64,000 nucleotides of DNA, from contig NZ_CDBJ01000042.1 of NCBI RefSeq assembly GCF_000820045.1, positions 62,001-126,000 on the forward strand, written 5' to 3'. Under the pieces are notes generated by a model, which saw nothing but the letters and a program-made list of their open reading frames with translations, searched no databases and was not told the origin of the DNA. The position numbers and the translations under genes were made by a program. Shown piece after piece: positions 37,560 through 47,710 of this stretch. The DNA is from Aeromonas rivuli (GTDB lineage: Bacteria; Pseudomonadota; Gammaproteobacteria; Enterobacterales; Aeromonadaceae). Position 1 is the first letter of the stretch, and the number at the start of each line of letters is the position of its first letter.

Positions 37560-38666
37560 TTATCCGGCTAGCTGGGCATCCCACTGGGGCTGTGGCGCTC
37601 TCTGGGTCAGGTGCTGACGGCGCCGATCCGACACGGCATCGGCCAGCATGGCGAGCAGGCGCAGGCTGTCGTCCCAGTGGAGGCAGGCATCGGTCACCGA
37701 CTGGCCGTAAGTGAGCTCGCTCAAGGGGGCGGGGGCCTGGCTGCCTTCGATCAGGAAGCTCTCGACCATGACGGCGGCGATGGCCTGGCTGCCATCGGCC
37801 AGCTGATGGCAGAGGGCCTCGGCCACCCTGAGCTGGTTCTTGTGCTGCTTCTGGCTGTTGCCATGGCTGCAATCGACCATCAATCGCCCGTTGAGCCCCT
37901 GTTGGCGCAGCTGCGCGGCGGCGGCCTCCACATCGGCTCTGTGGTAATTGGGGTGGGCGCCACCCCGCAAGATGATGTGTCCTGCCTCATTGCCCTCACT
38001 GCGGATCACGACCATGCCGCCCTCGCTGCCTGGCGCCGTGAACAGGTGAGAGGCCTGACTTGCCTGAATGGCATCCATGGCAACCCTGACATTACCGTCG
38101 GTGCCATTCTTGAAGCCGACCGGGCAGGGCAGGGCCGAGGCAAGCTGACGATGGACCTGGGACTCCGTGGTGCGGGCGCCGATGGCGCCCCAGCTGATGA
38201 GGTCGGCGAGATAGAGGAAGCTGGTGGTATCGAGGAACTCGGTCGCTGTCGCCAGGCCAAGGTCACCGATGTCGAGCAGCAGTTGGCGCGCCAGGCGCAG
38301 GCCCTGGTCGAGATCATGGCTGCCATCCAGGTGCGGATCGAATACCAGCCCTTTCCAGCCGACAGTGGTGCGCGGTTTTTCGAAGTAGGCCCGCATCACT
38401 ATCTGCAGACGATCGCCATACTGCTCGGCCAGCGGGGCCAGCCGTTTGGCATAGTCGAGGGCAGCCTCGGGATCGTGCAGGGAGCAGGGGCCTATCACCA
38501 CCAGCAGGCGGTCGTCGGCGCCGCTCAGAATGTTGCTGGCCTGCTGACGATGTTGTGCTATCCGGGCCTGCATGGGGGCCGGGCAGGGTTGTTGTGCCAA
38601 GAGTTCGGCCGGGGTGGGGAGTGCTGCCACTGCGCAGGCACGCATTACCGAGTTCAAGACTGCCAT
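37560..38666 (-). CDS. DAHP synthase (AroF/AroG/AroH family), Fur-linked
   Basis: Condenses phosphoenolpyruvate and erythrose 4-phosphate to DAHP, the first step toward chorismate. The 368-residue protein has the class I motifs VVIGPCSLHDPEAALDYAKRL, YFEKPRTTVGWKGL, GARTTESQVHRQLASALPCP, GFKNGTDGN and DCSHGNSQKQH. The N terminus (TPAELLAQQP) is most like AroH; the feedback amino acid cannot be predicted with confidence. A 12/14 Fur box lies 87 bases upstream and the siderophore locus is adjacent. This copy is therefore probably dedicated to supplying chorismate for 2,3-dihydroxybenzoate. The vanchrobactin locus of Vibrio anguillarum also carries such a gene. Confidence 0.93.
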   Translation of the reverse strand: MAVLNSVMRACAVAALPTPAELLAQQPCPAPMQARIAQHRQQASNILSGADDRLLVVIGPCSLHDPEAALDYAKRLAPLAEQYGDRLQIVMRAYFEKPRTTVGWKGLVFDPHLDGSHDLDQGLRLARQLLLDIGDLGLATATEFLDTTSFLYLADLISWGAIGARTTESQVHRQLASALPCPVGFKNGTDGNVRVAMDAIQASQASHLFTAPGSEGGMVVIRSEGNEAGHIILRGGAHPNYHRADVEAAAAQLRQQGLNGRLMVDCSHGNSQKQHKNQLRVAEALCHQLADGSQAIAAVMVESFLIEGSQAPAPLSELTYGQSVTDACLHWDDSLRLLAMLADAVSDRRRQHLTQRAPQPQWDAQLAG

Positions 38667-38753
38667 CAGGGTTACCTTGTGATGCGAACGAAAGAGAAGG
38701 GGCCGGATACAACACAGATCTGGTGCTGCTCATGGGCTATCCAGCGCCTCAAT

Positions 38754-38773
38754 TGAGAGTGATTATCATTATC
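38754..38773. promoter_or_regulatory. Fur box upstream of DAHP synthase
   Basis: TGAGAGTGATTATCA (38754-38768) matches the 7-1-7 Fur consensus TGATAATNATTATCA at 12 of 14 positions, and an overlapping second half-site (ATTATC) extends it to 38773. It is 87 bases upstream of the DAHP synthase ATG. Iron repression of this gene is inferred. Confidence 0.75.
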
Positions 38774-38839
38774 TTGTTTTGTGCCCGACATGCAAGCACT
38801 AACGAGGGGGGAGAGCAGAATGGGGATGGCCGAAACAAG

Positions 38840-38870
38840 CAGGGCCCGGGCTGGTGCGCCGCGGGCCCTG
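38840..38870 (-). terminator. Probable terminator after SIP reductase gene
   Basis: Nine-base-pair stem CAGGGCCCG / CGGGCCCTG, followed on the minus strand by a short T-containing stretch (CTTGTTT). It starts 18 bases after the ferric-siderophore reductase stop codon. Confidence 0.5.
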
Positions 38871-38888
38871 ACAGGAACCGATGGAGGA

Positions 38889-39695
38889 TTAGCTGTCCAT
38901 CACGTCGTGGCGGTCATGGTGGTAGGCCTCTTCGTCTTTACCATGGCGCCAGTAGGGCACGGCATAGACGCGGCTGCGATCCACGTCCAGGGTGCGTCTG
39001 ACGTGGCGACGCATGGGCACGACCAGGCCCTCCTCACCACCGAACCAGAAGTAACTCTGCTCGCCCGTCATGGGCAGGCTGGTGAAGTGGCTGACCAGGG
39101 CCGCGGTCTGATCCGGGCTGCCGATGAACCAGCGCAGGCTGACGCCGGCTGGCAGAGCAATATCCTGGATCTCCTGCTCATGGGGCACCAGCAGGGCTAT
39201 GTGTCCCCGGGCCTGGCTTGGCATCACCTCGGCCATGGCGCAGATGGCGGGCAGGGAGGTGAGATCTCCCACCATGTAGTAGTTATCGGCCACCTGCAGC
39301 ATGGGGTTGGGGCCACCGGGGCCCGAGATGGCGAGGCTATCCCCCGGCTTGACATGGAGGGCGAACCGGCTGGCCGGGCCTGTCTCGCCATGGAGGGCGA
39401 AATCGATATCCAGCTCCAGCGCCTCGCGGCGAAAGGCGCGAATGGTGAAGGTGCGCATGATGGGCTTCTGACTCGCGTCCTCCCAGCGGGGGCCTTGCGG
39501 GGTGGGTGTTGGCAAGACGGCATGGGGCTGCCCGGGTTGCGGCAACATGATCTTGATATGGGCGCCACCACAGGTGAAGGGGTAGTCGGCGAGATCGGGG
39601 CCTGTCAGGCAGACTCGGCGCATATGAGGGGTTAGATCCTGCACCCCCTTGACCGTGAGCAGACGGGGACGATTGACCGGGACGGGCTGGGACAT
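38889..39695 (-). CDS. Siderophore-interacting FAD protein (ViuB/SIP ferric reductase family)
   Basis: A 268-residue cytoplasmic flavoprotein that should reduce the imported ferric siderophore and release Fe2+. Family features are the FAD-binding RTFTIRAFRREALELDIDF segment (RxYTxR-type), HGETGPASRFALHVKPGD, AISGPGG, and the C-terminal YFWFGGEEGLVVPMRRHVRRTL followed by YWRHGKDEEAYH. The ATG at 39695 has GGAG seven bases upstream; the open frame extends to a TTG without support. It is divergent from amoCEBFAGH and has its own 13/14 Fur box, so it belongs to the same iron regulon. Confidence 0.92.
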   Translation of the reverse strand: MSQPVPVNRPRLLTVKGVQDLTPHMRRVCLTGPDLADYPFTCGGAHIKIMLPQPGQPHAVLPTPTPQGPRWEDASQKPIMRTFTIRAFRREALELDIDFALHGETGPASRFALHVKPGDSLAISGPGGPNPMLQVADNYYMVGDLTSLPAICAMAEVMPSQARGHIALLVPHEQEIQDIALPAGVSLRWFIGSPDQTAALVSHFTSLPMTGEQSYFWFGGEEGLVVPMRRHVRRTLDVDRSRVYAVPYWRHGKDEEAYHHDRHDVMDS

Positions 39696-39732
39696 GGGAA
39701 GACTCCTGGCTGACAATGGCGCTTATTCTCAG

Positions 39733-39759
39733 GCAAATGAAAATTATTATCAATTGCCT
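39733..39759. promoter_or_regulatory. Fur box upstream of SIP reductase, inside a palindrome
   Basis: TGAAAATTATTATCA (39738-39752) matches TGATAATNATTATCA at 13 of 14 positions and lies 43 bases before the reductase start. It is flanked by an outer inverted repeat AGGCAA (39731-39736) ... TTGCCT (39754-39759). Confidence 0.8.
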
Positions 39760-40027
39760 GTGAGCGTGTGATTTGGCTGACACCTCGCCATGGGTTGCCA
39801 CTTGCTCGCGCCTGACGGTTTAGCGCCCTTCCCGGACGCCAGTCGGTCATTCTCTGTCGCAGCCCCGGATTGAAGAAGGAGTTGGCTCAGGGGCAGGCGT
39901 CCTGCCGTTTATCGCACCCGGCCCCCGGCATGGCTATACCCGTATAAAGGTTCCAGTTATGTCCCGAGTAAATTCCATTGACCTGGGGATTTCAAAGCGA
40001 GTATTTTAGCGCCGCATAAATACAAAC
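39760..40027. other. Remainder of divergent iron-regulated intergenic region
   Basis: The gap between the SIP reductase and amoC is about 370 bases, with one Fur box at each end. The middle part, about 270 bases, holds no recognisable gene. The stretch before 40028 becomes AT-rich and should contain the amo promoter. Confidence 0.5.
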
Positions 40028-40047
40028 TGATAATGATTATCATTTTG
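40028..40047. promoter_or_regulatory. Perfect Fur box of the amonabactin operon
   Basis: TGATAATGATTATCA (40028-40042) matches the 7-1-7 Fur consensus at every fixed position, and the 19-base form GATAATGATTATCATTTTG starts at 40029. It ends 23-28 bases before the amoC ATG, so bound Fur would cover the promoter. Iron repression of the whole operon is expected. Confidence 0.92.
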
Positions 40048-40069
40048 AGTCGTATTAGATGGGTGTGAT

Positions 40070-41230
40070 ATGGATACTCTTGTGATGGAAACCCGTGCGC
40101 CGGTTCAGGCCGCGCGCCCCGACATCCTGTTTACGTCGAGCCTGGGAGAGATCCGGGCTCATGATCTGGGCCAGCCGATCAGGACGCCAGCCTGTGAATG
40201 GTCGCGGCTGGAGCGGCAGATAGCCCAGGCCCTGGCGGCAGCGCAGGCCGCAGGCCAGGCCAACCCGCTGTTGATCGGCGCCTTTGCCTTCGATCCTGGC
40301 GAGGCCTCCTGCCTCTATGTGCCTGGCCGCGTTGAGCGCAGCTCGCGCCGGGTCAGCGCGCCCTCTCCCCAGGTGTCTAACCAGGCCATCTCGGTGCGCA
40401 GCATCCCCGCCGCCGCCGAGTTTCAGGCCTCGGTGAGTTCGGCCCTCGATGCGTTCGCGCAAGGCGCCCTCGCCAAGGTGGTGCTGTCGCGCAAGCTCAC
40501 GCTGCAACTGAGCCAGCCCGCCGACCCCGAGCAGGTGCTGGCCCGCTTGATGGCCCAGAACCCCAACGCCTTTCACTTCTCCTTGCCGCTCGGGCAGGGC
40601 CGACGCCTTATCGGCGCCAGCCCCGAACTGCTGCTGCGGGTCAGTGAGGGCGCGGTCTTCACCCATCCGCTGGCCGGTTCGGCCAAGCGCGGCGGCGAGC
40701 CGGAGCAGGATGAGGCGGTGGCGAGCAAGCTACTGGCCTCCCACAAGGATCAGCATGAACACCGGCTGGTGATCGACGAGATCCGCCGGGTGCTGGCCCC
40801 TCACTGCCGTGAGCTGACCATTCCCCCGTCACCCTCATTGATGAGCACCGACACCCTCTGGCATCTGGGCACCCCCATCGCGGGCCAGTTGCATGGGGGA
40901 GAGGCCTCGGTGCTCTCCCTCGCCTGCCAGCTGCACCCCACCCCGGCCCTGTGCGGTTATCCCACGGATCTGGCGCGCCAGTTCATCCGCGAGCAGGAGC
41001 CCTTCAGGCGCGCCCTGTTCAGCGGCATCGTCGGCTGGTGCGACAGCCAGGGCAACGGCGAGTGGGCCGTGGTGATCCGCTGCGGCGTGCTCGATGGCCA
41101 CCATGTGGAGCTGTTCGCCGGGGCCGGCATAGTCGCGGGCTCGGATCCCGCCATGGAGTGGGCCGAGACCGGCACCAAGCTTGGCACCATGCTAAAAGCC
41201 CTGGGCCTCGGCACCGAGGTGGCGTTATGA
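40070..41230 (+). CDS. amoC: Isochorismate synthase (EntC homologue)
   Basis: Converts chorismate to isochorismate, the first committed step to 2,3-dihydroxybenzoate. The 386-residue chorismate-binding enzyme has [56 protein letters not shown] and [10 protein letters not shown] blocks in the usual EntC order. First gene of the amo operon, just behind the perfect Fur box; the ribosome binding site is weak (GGGTG). Its stop overlaps the amoE ATG. Older Aeromonas literature may use the name amoA for this entC homologue. Confidence 0.94.
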   Translation: MDTLVMETRAPVQAARPDILFTSSLGEIRAHDLGQPIRTPACEWSRLERQIAQALAAAQAAGQANPLLIGAFAFDPGEASCLYVPGRVERSSRRVSAPSPQVSNQAISVRSIPAAAEFQASVSSALDAFAQGALAKVVLSRKLTLQLSQPADPEQVLARLMAQNPNAFHFSLPLGQGRRLIGASPELLLRVSEGAVFTHPLAGSAKRGGEPEQDEAVASKLLASHKDQHEHRLVIDEIRRVLAPHCRELTIPPSPSLMSTDTLWHLGTPIAGQLHGGEASVLSLACQLHPTPALCGYPTDLARQFIREQEPFRRALFSGIVGWCDSQGNGEWAVVIRCGVLDGHHVELFAGAGIVAGSDPAMEWAETGTKLGTMLKALGLGTEVAL

Positions 41231-42900
41231 GTCAATCCAACCGCTTCCTGCCCTACACCCGCTGGCCGACCGAGCTGGCCGAATCGTACCGCGCCAAGGG
41301 TCATTGGCGGGGTGAACCGCTGACCGCCATGCTGGCGCGCCAGTGCGAGCAGGCCCCCGATGCGGTCGCCATCCTCTGCGGCGAGCGCAGCTTCAGCTAT
41401 CGGGAGCTGGACACCGCCTCGACCCGGCTGGCCGCGCGGCTCGCCCGCCATGGCTTCAGGGTCGGCGATACTGCCCTGGTGCAACTCCCCAACGTGGCCG
41501 AGTTTTATCAGGTGTTCTTCGCTCTGCTCAAAGTCGGCATAGCCCCGGTCAATGCGCTCTTTAGCCACAATCGGCTGGAGCTGGCCTCTTACGCCGAGCA
41601 GATCCGTCCCAGGCTGTTTATCGGCTCGCTCGCTCATCCCCTGTTTGCAAGCGGAGATCGCAGCGGTGAATTGCTGCAAACCATGGGCGCCGAGCTGGTG
41701 CTGCTCGATGGTGAAGGCGGTGCGTTGGGATTGGCCCACTGGCTCGGTGAGATGGATGTCAGCCCGACCCAGACTCCGGCCCATGGCCCGAGTCCGGCGG
41801 ACGAGGTGGCCTTCTTCCAGCTCTCCGGTGGCAGCACCGGCACCCCCAAGCTCATTCCCCGCACTCACGACGACTATCTCTACAGCGTGCGCCGCAGCAA
41901 TGAGATCTGTGGCCTCGGCCCCCATACCCGTTACCTGTGCGCCCTGCCGGCCCCCCACAACTTCCCCTTAAGCTCCCCCGGCGCCCTGGGGGTGTTCGAG
42001 GCGGGCGGCGCCGTGGTGCTGGCCCAAGATCCCGGCCCCATGAGCTGTTTCCCTCTTATCGCTCGTCACGGGGTCAACCTGACCTCATTGGTGCCGCCCG
42101 CGGTCTCCCTCTGGTTGCAGGCGGCCGAGGCGGACCCGTCCGTGCGTCGCCAGCTCGAGAGCCTGACCTTGCTGCAAGTGGGCGGTGCCAAGCTGGCCGA
42201 GGCGGTGGCCAGAAAGATCCGCCCGCTGCTCGGTTGCCAGCTGCAACAGGTGTTTGGCATGGCCGAAGGGCTGGTCAACTACACCCGGCTCTCTGACCCC
42301 GACGACAAGATAATTCACACCCAGGGCAGCCCCATGAGCCCGGATGACGAGGTGCGCATCCTCGATGAGGCGGGTAATCCGGTCGCCCCGGGCCAGCCCG
42401 GCGCCCTGCACACCCGCGGTCCCTACACCTTCCGTGGCTACTACCAGAGCCCGGCCCATAACGCCCGGGTGTTCGATAGCGAGGGCTTCTACTGCTCCGG
42501 GGATCTGGTGGTGCAAGACCCCGATGGCTACCTGACCGTGGTGGGGCGGCAGAAGGATCAGATCAACCGCGGCGGCGAGAAGATAGCGGCGGAAGAGGTG
42601 GAAAACCAGCTGCTGCACCACCCGGCCATCACCCAGGCGGCCCTGGTCTCCATGCCGGACAGCGCCATGGGGGAGAAGAGCTGCGCCTTCATCGTCAGCA
42701 CGGATCCCGCCTTGAAGCCGCTGGCCCTGCGCAAGTTTCTGCGCGCGCGCGGTGTCGCCGAATTCAAATTGCCGGATCGCTTCGAGATCCTCGCGGCCCT
42801 GCCCATGACGGCGGTGGGCAAGATCGACAAGCAGGGGCTGCGTGAGCGCATCGCCCACTCTCTTGCCAGCAGCCAGGCAGACAGCACATTCACAGTTTAA
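41227..42900 (+). CDS. amoE: 2,3-dihydroxybenzoate-AMP ligase (EntE homologue)
   Basis: Activates 2,3-dihydroxybenzoate as the adenylate and loads it on the aryl carrier domain of AmoB. The 557-residue stand-alone adenylation enzyme has the core motif [43 protein letters not shown] and the A10 motif [13 protein letters not shown]. An N of [12 protein letters not shown], typical of aryl-acid A domains, is also seen. The ATG at 41227 has GAGGTGG upstream and overlaps the amoC stop (ATGA). Confidence 0.94.
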   Translation: MSQSNRFLPYTRWPTELAESYRAKGHWRGEPLTAMLARQCEQAPDAVAILCGERSFSYRELDTASTRLAARLARHGFRVGDTALVQLPNVAEFYQVFFALLKVGIAPVNALFSHNRLELASYAEQIRPRLFIGSLAHPLFASGDRSGELLQTMGAELVLLDGEGGALGLAHWLGEMDVSPTQTPAHGPSPADEVAFFQLSGGSTGTPKLIPRTHDDYLYSVRRSNEICGLGPHTRYLCALPAPHNFPLSSPGALGVFEAGGAVVLAQDPGPMSCFPLIARHGVNLTSLVPPAVSLWLQAAEADPSVRRQLESLTLLQVGGAKLAEAVARKIRPLLGCQLQQVFGMAEGLVNYTRLSDPDDKIIHTQGSPMSPDDEVRILDEAGNPVAPGQPGALHTRGPYTFRGYYQSPAHNARVFDSEGFYCSGDLVVQDPDGYLTVVGRQKDQINRGGEKIAAEEVENQLLHHPAITQAALVSMPDSAMGEKSCAFIVSTDPALKPLALRKFLRARGVAEFKLPDRFEILAALPMTAVGKIDKQGLRERIAHSLASSQADSTFTV

Positions 42901-42922
42901 AACTAAAAGGAATCATGACGTT

Positions 42923-43828
42923 ATGGCTATCCCCACTCTGAACAACTACGCCATGCCCAGCCAATGGAAGGCCAACAAGGTCAGCTGGACCCTGGAGCCG
43001 CGCCGCGCTGCCCTGCTCATCCACGACATGCAGGAGTACTTCACCGCCTTCTATGGCGAGCACAGCCCGCTGATCGCGGAGCTCACCGAGCGCCTGGCGG
43101 CGGTGCGCCTGCACTGCAAGGCCCTCGGCATTCCGGTTTACTACACGGCCCAGCCCAAGGATCAAGCCCCAGAAGACCGCGCTCTGCTCAACGACATGTG
43201 GGGGCCGGGCCTGAACAAGAGCCCCGAGCTGCAGCAGGTGGTGGCAGCACTGCGCCCGGAGCCTGACGACACAGTGCTGGTCAAGTGGCGCTACAGCGCC
43301 TTCCAGCGCTCCGAGTTCGAGCAGATGCTCAAGGCCCAAGGCCGGGATCAGCTCATCATCGGCGGCATCTACGGTCATATCGGCTGCATGATGACCGCCT
43401 GCGACGCCTTCATGCGCGACATCCAGCCCTTCTTCCTGGCAGACGGGATCGCGGATTTCTCCCTGGCCGATCACCAGATGGCGCTGGACTATGTGGCGAC
43501 CCGCTGCGGCAAGGTGATCCCCTGCGAGGAGGTGCTGGCGCTGGCACCAGCTTCCGCCGCCCAGACCAATCCCTTGCTGAGCTATGACGGGCTCAAGGCC
43601 AGACTGCTGAGCCATATCGACGAGGACGAAGGGGAGTTTGACCCGGACGAGAACCTCATCGACTACGGCCTGGATTCGGTGCGCATCATGGGCCTGCTCA
43701 CCGAGTGGCGCGCCGCCGGGGTGGAGCTCGGCTTCGTGGACTTGGCCAAGCTGCCGACCCTCAATGGCTGGTGGCGCCTGGTGGAGGCTAAGCTGGCTGA
43801 GCAAAAAAACCTGGAGGTGACCCCATGA
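42923..43828 (+). CDS. amoB: Isochorismatase with aryl carrier domain (EntB homologue)
   Basis: Bifunctional 301-residue protein. The N-terminal isochorismatase domain (about 25-205) has [31 protein letters not shown] and [21 protein letters not shown], and hydrolyses isochorismate to the dihydrodiol. The C-terminal aryl carrier domain (about 220-295) carries the phosphopantetheine serine Ser252 in [11 protein letters not shown]. It holds the DHB starter for AmoF. The ATG is 12 bases after AAGGA; its stop overlaps amoF. Confidence 0.95.
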   Translation: MAIPTLNNYAMPSQWKANKVSWTLEPRRAALLIHDMQEYFTAFYGEHSPLIAELTERLAAVRLHCKALGIPVYYTAQPKDQAPEDRALLNDMWGPGLNKSPELQQVVAALRPEPDDTVLVKWRYSAFQRSEFEQMLKAQGRDQLIIGGIYGHIGCMMTACDAFMRDIQPFFLADGIADFSLADHQMALDYVATRCGKVIPCEEVLALAPASAAQTNPLLSYDGLKARLLSHIDEDEGEFDPDENLIDYGLDSVRIMGLLTEWRAAGVELGFVDLAKLPTLNGWWRLVEAKLAEQKNLEVTP

Positions 43829-46800
43829 GTCGCTTTCCGCTGACCATACCCCAGCAGGGGCTCTGGTCCGGTCATCTGCTCAATGATGACAAGGCGATGT
43901 TCAACACCGCCGAGTGCATCGCCTTCGATGGCAAGGTCGATGGCAACCTGCTGGTGGCCGCGCTCACCCGGGCTGTGGGCGAGTGCGAGGCCCTCAAGGG
44001 CCACTTCGAGCAGAACGGGGAGGCGGTCTGCTTCGTCTCCCACGAGGCACCGCTCGCCTATGGCGAGGTGAACCTTGCGAGTGACGACGAGGCCGCCGCC
44101 CGCGCCTGGGCCTGGGCGGATCTGCGCCGTCCGTTCGAGCTGACGAGCCAGGCACCCTGCCGCTTCGCCCTGCTGCGTGGCCCCGGCCGCGACTTCCTCT
44201 ACAGCTGCGTGCATCACATCGCGCTGGACGGCTTTGGCACCACCCTGCTGTTCCAGCGCATCGCCGAGCTGTATGGCGAGGGGTTGCAGGGGGCCTTGTG
44301 CTCTCCTTCTCCCTTTGGCGGTTTGGCCGAGGTGATGGTCGAGGAGCTGACCCGCGAGCAGAGTGGCAAGAACGCCGCCGCCCGCAGCTTCTGGCAGGAG
44401 CAATTGCAGGCTTGGCCCGAGGTGAAGTCCTTTGGCGAGGCTCGCGCCCCCATCGCCGCCGAATTTATCCGCGAGAGCCGCCTGCTGCCGGCCGATCTGT
44501 GGCAGACCCTGGTGCGCTTTGCCGATGACCACAAGCTGGGTTGGCCCGATCTGCTGCTGGCCGGGCTCTCGGCCCAGTTGTCGCTTTCGAGCGGCCAGCG
44601 CGAGACCCTGCTCGGCCTGATGATGATGAACCGCATTGGCTCGGCCTCCCTGACCGTGCCCTGCATGCAGATGAACATCACTCCTCTGGCGCTGGCACTC
44701 AATGATGAGAGCGATCTGGCGGGGGCGGCCGGCGCCGTGGCCAAGGCCAAGCGCGGGGTGCGCAAGCATCAACACTATCGCTACGAGCTGCTGCGCCGCG
44801 ACCTTGGTCTGGTGGGGGGCGACAAGCGGCTGTTTGGCCCTCTGGTCAACATCATGCCGTTCGATCATGCCCGCCGCTTCGGGCCGCTCAGTGCCCATAT
44901 CCTCAACATCAGCGCCGGGCCGGTGGAGGATCTTACCATCGAAATCCAGGTCGGCGTCGATGGCCAGCCCAGACTGGATCTGGATGCCAACCCCGGCTGC
45001 TACCAGCAGACCGATCTGGCGGCCATCGCCGATACCCTGTTCACCCTGCTGGGCCGCTGGCTGGCCCAGCCCGCCCTGACCCTGGGCACCCTCAAGGCCG
45101 ACTGGCTGGCCGAGCAGCGTCAGGGGGCCCTTATCTGCGGCCCTGCCCACGAGCAGCTCAAGGTGCAGCCGGTGCTGGACGCGCTCTGTCACTTCGCGGC
45201 GCACACCCCGGGCAAGATAGCGCTGGAGCAGGGAGAGGCCCGCTTTAGCTACGAAGGGCTGCTGACCCGCTGCGAGCAGATGGCCGCAGCCTTGCAGGCT
45301 GCCGGTGTGCAGCCGGGGGAGCGGGTCGGCGTCATGCTCTCTCGCTCTCCCCAGGCCATCTTCGCCCAGCTGGCGGTGCTGCTGGCCGGCGCCGTCTATG
45401 TGCCGCTGGATCCCGAGCAGCCCCTGGAGCGCCAGGGCCATATCCTGCGGCTGGGGGAGGTCAAGACGCTCATCACCCAGGCCGAGTATCGCCACAAGCT
45501 GGCCAGCCTGTTTGAAGGCCGCACGCTCTTGGTTGGGGATCTGGTGAGCGCGGATCGCCTCTGCCAACCCGCCAGCGGCAACGCCCTGGCCTATCTGATG
45601 TTCACCTCCGGCTCCACAGGTCTACCCAAGGGGGTGGCCATCAGCCATGGCGCCCTGGATCACTTCGCCGCCGCCGCCCGCTGCCGTTATCACCTGGATG
45701 AAGGCGCGCGGATGCTGCAATTCGCCCCCTTCAACTTCGACGCCAGCATCGAGGAGGTGTTTGCCACCCTGAGCGCCGGTGCGACCCTGGTACTGCGCAC
45801 CGACGCCCTGCTCGAATCCATTCCCGCCTTCGTGGCCGGGATAGAGCAGCAGGGGATCACCCATCTCGACCTGCCCACTGCGTTCTGGAACGAGTGGGTG
45901 GTGTCGCTGGGGGCGGGTCAGGCCCATATTCCGGCATCGCTCGCCACCGTCATCATCGGTGGCGAGGCGGTCTACCCCGAGCAGCTGGCCCAGTGGCAGC
46001 GCCAGGGCCGCCTTGATGTGCGCCTGTTCAACACCTACGGCCCCACCGAGACCACGGTGGTGGTCACTACTCATGAGCTGCAAGGGGAAGACCCGGCGCA
46101 GGCCCAGTTGCCCATCGGCCTGCCGCTGCCCGGCATGCAGGCGCTCATTCTGGGGGCAGGGGAGCAACCCGCCGAGGAGGGGGAGCTGGTGCTGCTCGGC
46201 CCGCAGCTCGCCAACGGCTATGTGGGCGGCGTTACGGGAAGCTTTGGCACCCTGAGGATCGGTGAGGGGGATCTGCCCGTCTATCGCACCGGCGATCGGG
46301 TGCGCTGGGTGGCCGGTCGTCTGGTCTACCTGGGGCGCCGTGACAACGAGTTCAAGATAAGCGGCTATCGCATCCAGCCCGGCGAGGTGGAAGCCCAGCT
46401 GCTGGCGCTGCCCGGGGTGGATGAGGCCTGCGTGCAGGGGGTGAGCATCGGCAATGTGCGCCGGCTGGTGGCCTTCGTGGCCGGGGCCGAGCGCGACAGC
46501 CGGGTCATCAAGGGGCAGCTCGCCAAAGTGCTGCCCGCCGCCATGATCCCCACCGACTATCGCCACTTTGATCAACTGCCCCGCACCGGCTCCAACAAGC
46601 TGGATCGCAAGGCACTGCTGGCCCAGTACCAGGCGGGCGGGGAAGCCCTGACCCTGGGCAGCGAGACCGAGAACAGGGTTGGCGCCATCTGGCAGCAGAT
46701 CCTGGGGCTCGCCACCATGGCGCCTGCGGACAACTTCTTCGAGCTGGGGGGCCAGTCCCTGCAGACCATACAGATAGTGAACCGGCTCGGCGCCGAATTC

Positions 46801-46914
46801 GGGGTGCAGGTCAAGGTCTCCGACGTGTTCGATCACCCGCGCCTTGACGACTTCTGCCGCTTCCTCGACGGCAAGCTGACTGAAGACGAAGAGAGCGTGG
46901 AGATGGTGTGGTGA
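43825..46914 (+). CDS. amoF: Nonribosomal peptide synthetase AmoF (C-A-T), predicted lysine-activating
   Basis: A 1029-residue single module. The condensation domain (about 1-430) has the HHxxxDG motif at 130-136 (HHIALDG). The adenylation domain (about 440-925) has [22 protein letters not shown] and [10 protein letters not shown], and the carrier domain (about 945-1015) has Ser978 in ELGGQSL. Reading the specificity pocket by eye gives D-A-E-D-I-G-T-V-V-K; the two acidic residues fit a basic side chain, so lysine is predicted. It resembles EntF but ends after the carrier domain with no thioesterase. The tail [11 protein letters not shown] is acidic and could dock to AmoG. Confidence 0.92.
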   Translation: MSRFPLTIPQQGLWSGHLLNDDKAMFNTAECIAFDGKVDGNLLVAALTRAVGECEALKGHFEQNGEAVCFVSHEAPLAYGEVNLASDDEAAARAWAWADLRRPFELTSQAPCRFALLRGPGRDFLYSCVHHIALDGFGTTLLFQRIAELYGEGLQGALCSPSPFGGLAEVMVEELTREQSGKNAAARSFWQEQLQAWPEVKSFGEARAPIAAEFIRESRLLPADLWQTLVRFADDHKLGWPDLLLAGLSAQLSLSSGQRETLLGLMMMNRIGSASLTVPCMQMNITPLALALNDESDLAGAAGAVAKAKRGVRKHQHYRYELLRRDLGLVGGDKRLFGPLVNIMPFDHARRFGPLSAHILNISAGPVEDLTIEIQVGVDGQPRLDLDANPGCYQQTDLAAIADTLFTLLGRWLAQPALTLGTLKADWLAEQRQGALICGPAHEQLKVQPVLDALCHFAAHTPGKIALEQGEARFSYEGLLTRCEQMAAALQAAGVQPGERVGVMLSRSPQAIFAQLAVLLAGAVYVPLDPEQPLERQGHILRLGEVKTLITQAEYRHKLASLFEGRTLLVGDLVSADRLCQPASGNALAYLMFTSGSTGLPKGVAISHGALDHFAAAARCRYHLDEGARMLQFAPFNFDASIEEVFATLSAGATLVLRTDALLESIPAFVAGIEQQGITHLDLPTAFWNEWVVSLGAGQAHIPASLATVIIGGEAVYPEQLAQWQRQGRLDVRLFNTYGPTETTVVVTTHELQGEDPAQAQLPIGLPLPGMQALILGAGEQPAEEGELVLLGPQLANGYVGGVTGSFGTLRIGEGDLPVYRTGDRVRWVAGRLVYLGRRDNEFKISGYRIQPGEVEAQLLALPGVDEACVQGVSIGNVRRLVAFVAGAERDSRVIKGQLAKVLPAAMIPTDYRHFDQLPRTGSNKLDRKALLAQYQAGGEALTLGSETENRVGAIWQQILGLATMAPADNFFELGGQSLQTIQIVNRLGAEFGVQVKVSDVFDHPRLDDFCRFLDGKLTEDEESVEMVW

Positions 46915-46946
46915 TGGAGACAGTGATGAAGCAGGAGCAGCAAAAG

Positions 46947-47696
46947 ATGGCCTTTGATTTCACCGGCAAGCGGGTCTGGGTGACCGGGGCCGGGCGCGGC
47001 ATAGGGCGCGAGGTGGCGGCGCAGTTCGTCGCCGCCGGCGCCTGCGTGGTGGGGCTGGATCGCGACTTTCCCCATGCCGTTTACCCCTACACCATCCGCG
47101 CGCTCGACATCCGTGACTCGCAGGCGGTCAATGCCTGCTGCGCCGCCCTGCTGGCCGATGGCGGGCTGGATGTGCTGGTCAACGGGGCCGGGGTGCTGCG
47201 TCTGGGCCCCACCGAAGCCCTGAGCGACAGCGATTGGGATGACTGCATAGGGGTCAACGCCAGCGGCGTCTTCTATCTCTTGCGGGCCCTGGTGCCCCAC
47301 TTCAAGGGGCAGCAGCGCGGCGCCATCGTCACCATCGGCTCCAACGCCGCCCATGTGCCACGGATGCAGATGGCGGCCTACTGCGCCTCCAAGGCGGCGG
47401 TCACCAGCCTGACCCAGACGGTCGGGCTGGAGCTGGCGCCCTTCGGGGTGCGGGTCAACCTGGTGTCACCGGGCTCGACGGATACCGAGATGTTGCGCGG
47501 CATGCTACCGGATGAGGGGGCCATGGCGCGTACCATTGCCGGGCTGCCGACCCAGTTCAAGCTCGGTATTCCGCTCAACAAGATCGCCACCCCGCGCGAG
47601 GTTGCCAATACCGTCCTCTTCCTGGCCTCGGACTTGGCCAGCCACATCACCCTGCAGGATCTGGTCGTCGATGGCGGCGCCACCTTGAGTGCCTGA
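46947..47696 (+). CDS. amoA: 2,3-dihydro-2,3-dihydroxybenzoate dehydrogenase (EntA homologue)
   Basis: Oxidises the isochorismatase product to 2,3-dihydroxybenzoate with NAD+. The 249-residue SDR has VWVTGAGRGIG, VNGAGV, Ser132 in TIGSNA and Tyr145/Lys149 in YCASK. The ATG at 46947 is preferred because AGGAG stands nine bases upstream and the length and start match EntA (248 residues). In-frame ATGs at 46914 and 46926 would overlap or abut amoF. It sits between two NRPS genes, as in other amonabactin loci. Confidence 0.93.
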   Translation: MAFDFTGKRVWVTGAGRGIGREVAAQFVAAGACVVGLDRDFPHAVYPYTIRALDIRDSQAVNACCAALLADGGLDVLVNGAGVLRLGPTEALSDSDWDDCIGVNASGVFYLLRALVPHFKGQQRGAIVTIGSNAAHVPRMQMAAYCASKAAVTSLTQTVGLELAPFGVRVNLVSPGSTDTEMLRGMLPDEGAMARTIAGLPTQFKLGIPLNKIATPREVANTVLFLASDLASHITLQDLVVDGGATLSA

Positions 47697-47710
47697 GGCT
47701 TGAGAAACAG

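Noticed and set aside
43663-45567. Long minus-strand frame of 634 codons opposite amoB/amoF
   Set aside because: It is the complement of well-supported NRPS coding sequence, has no recognisable domain and arises from high GC codon usage.
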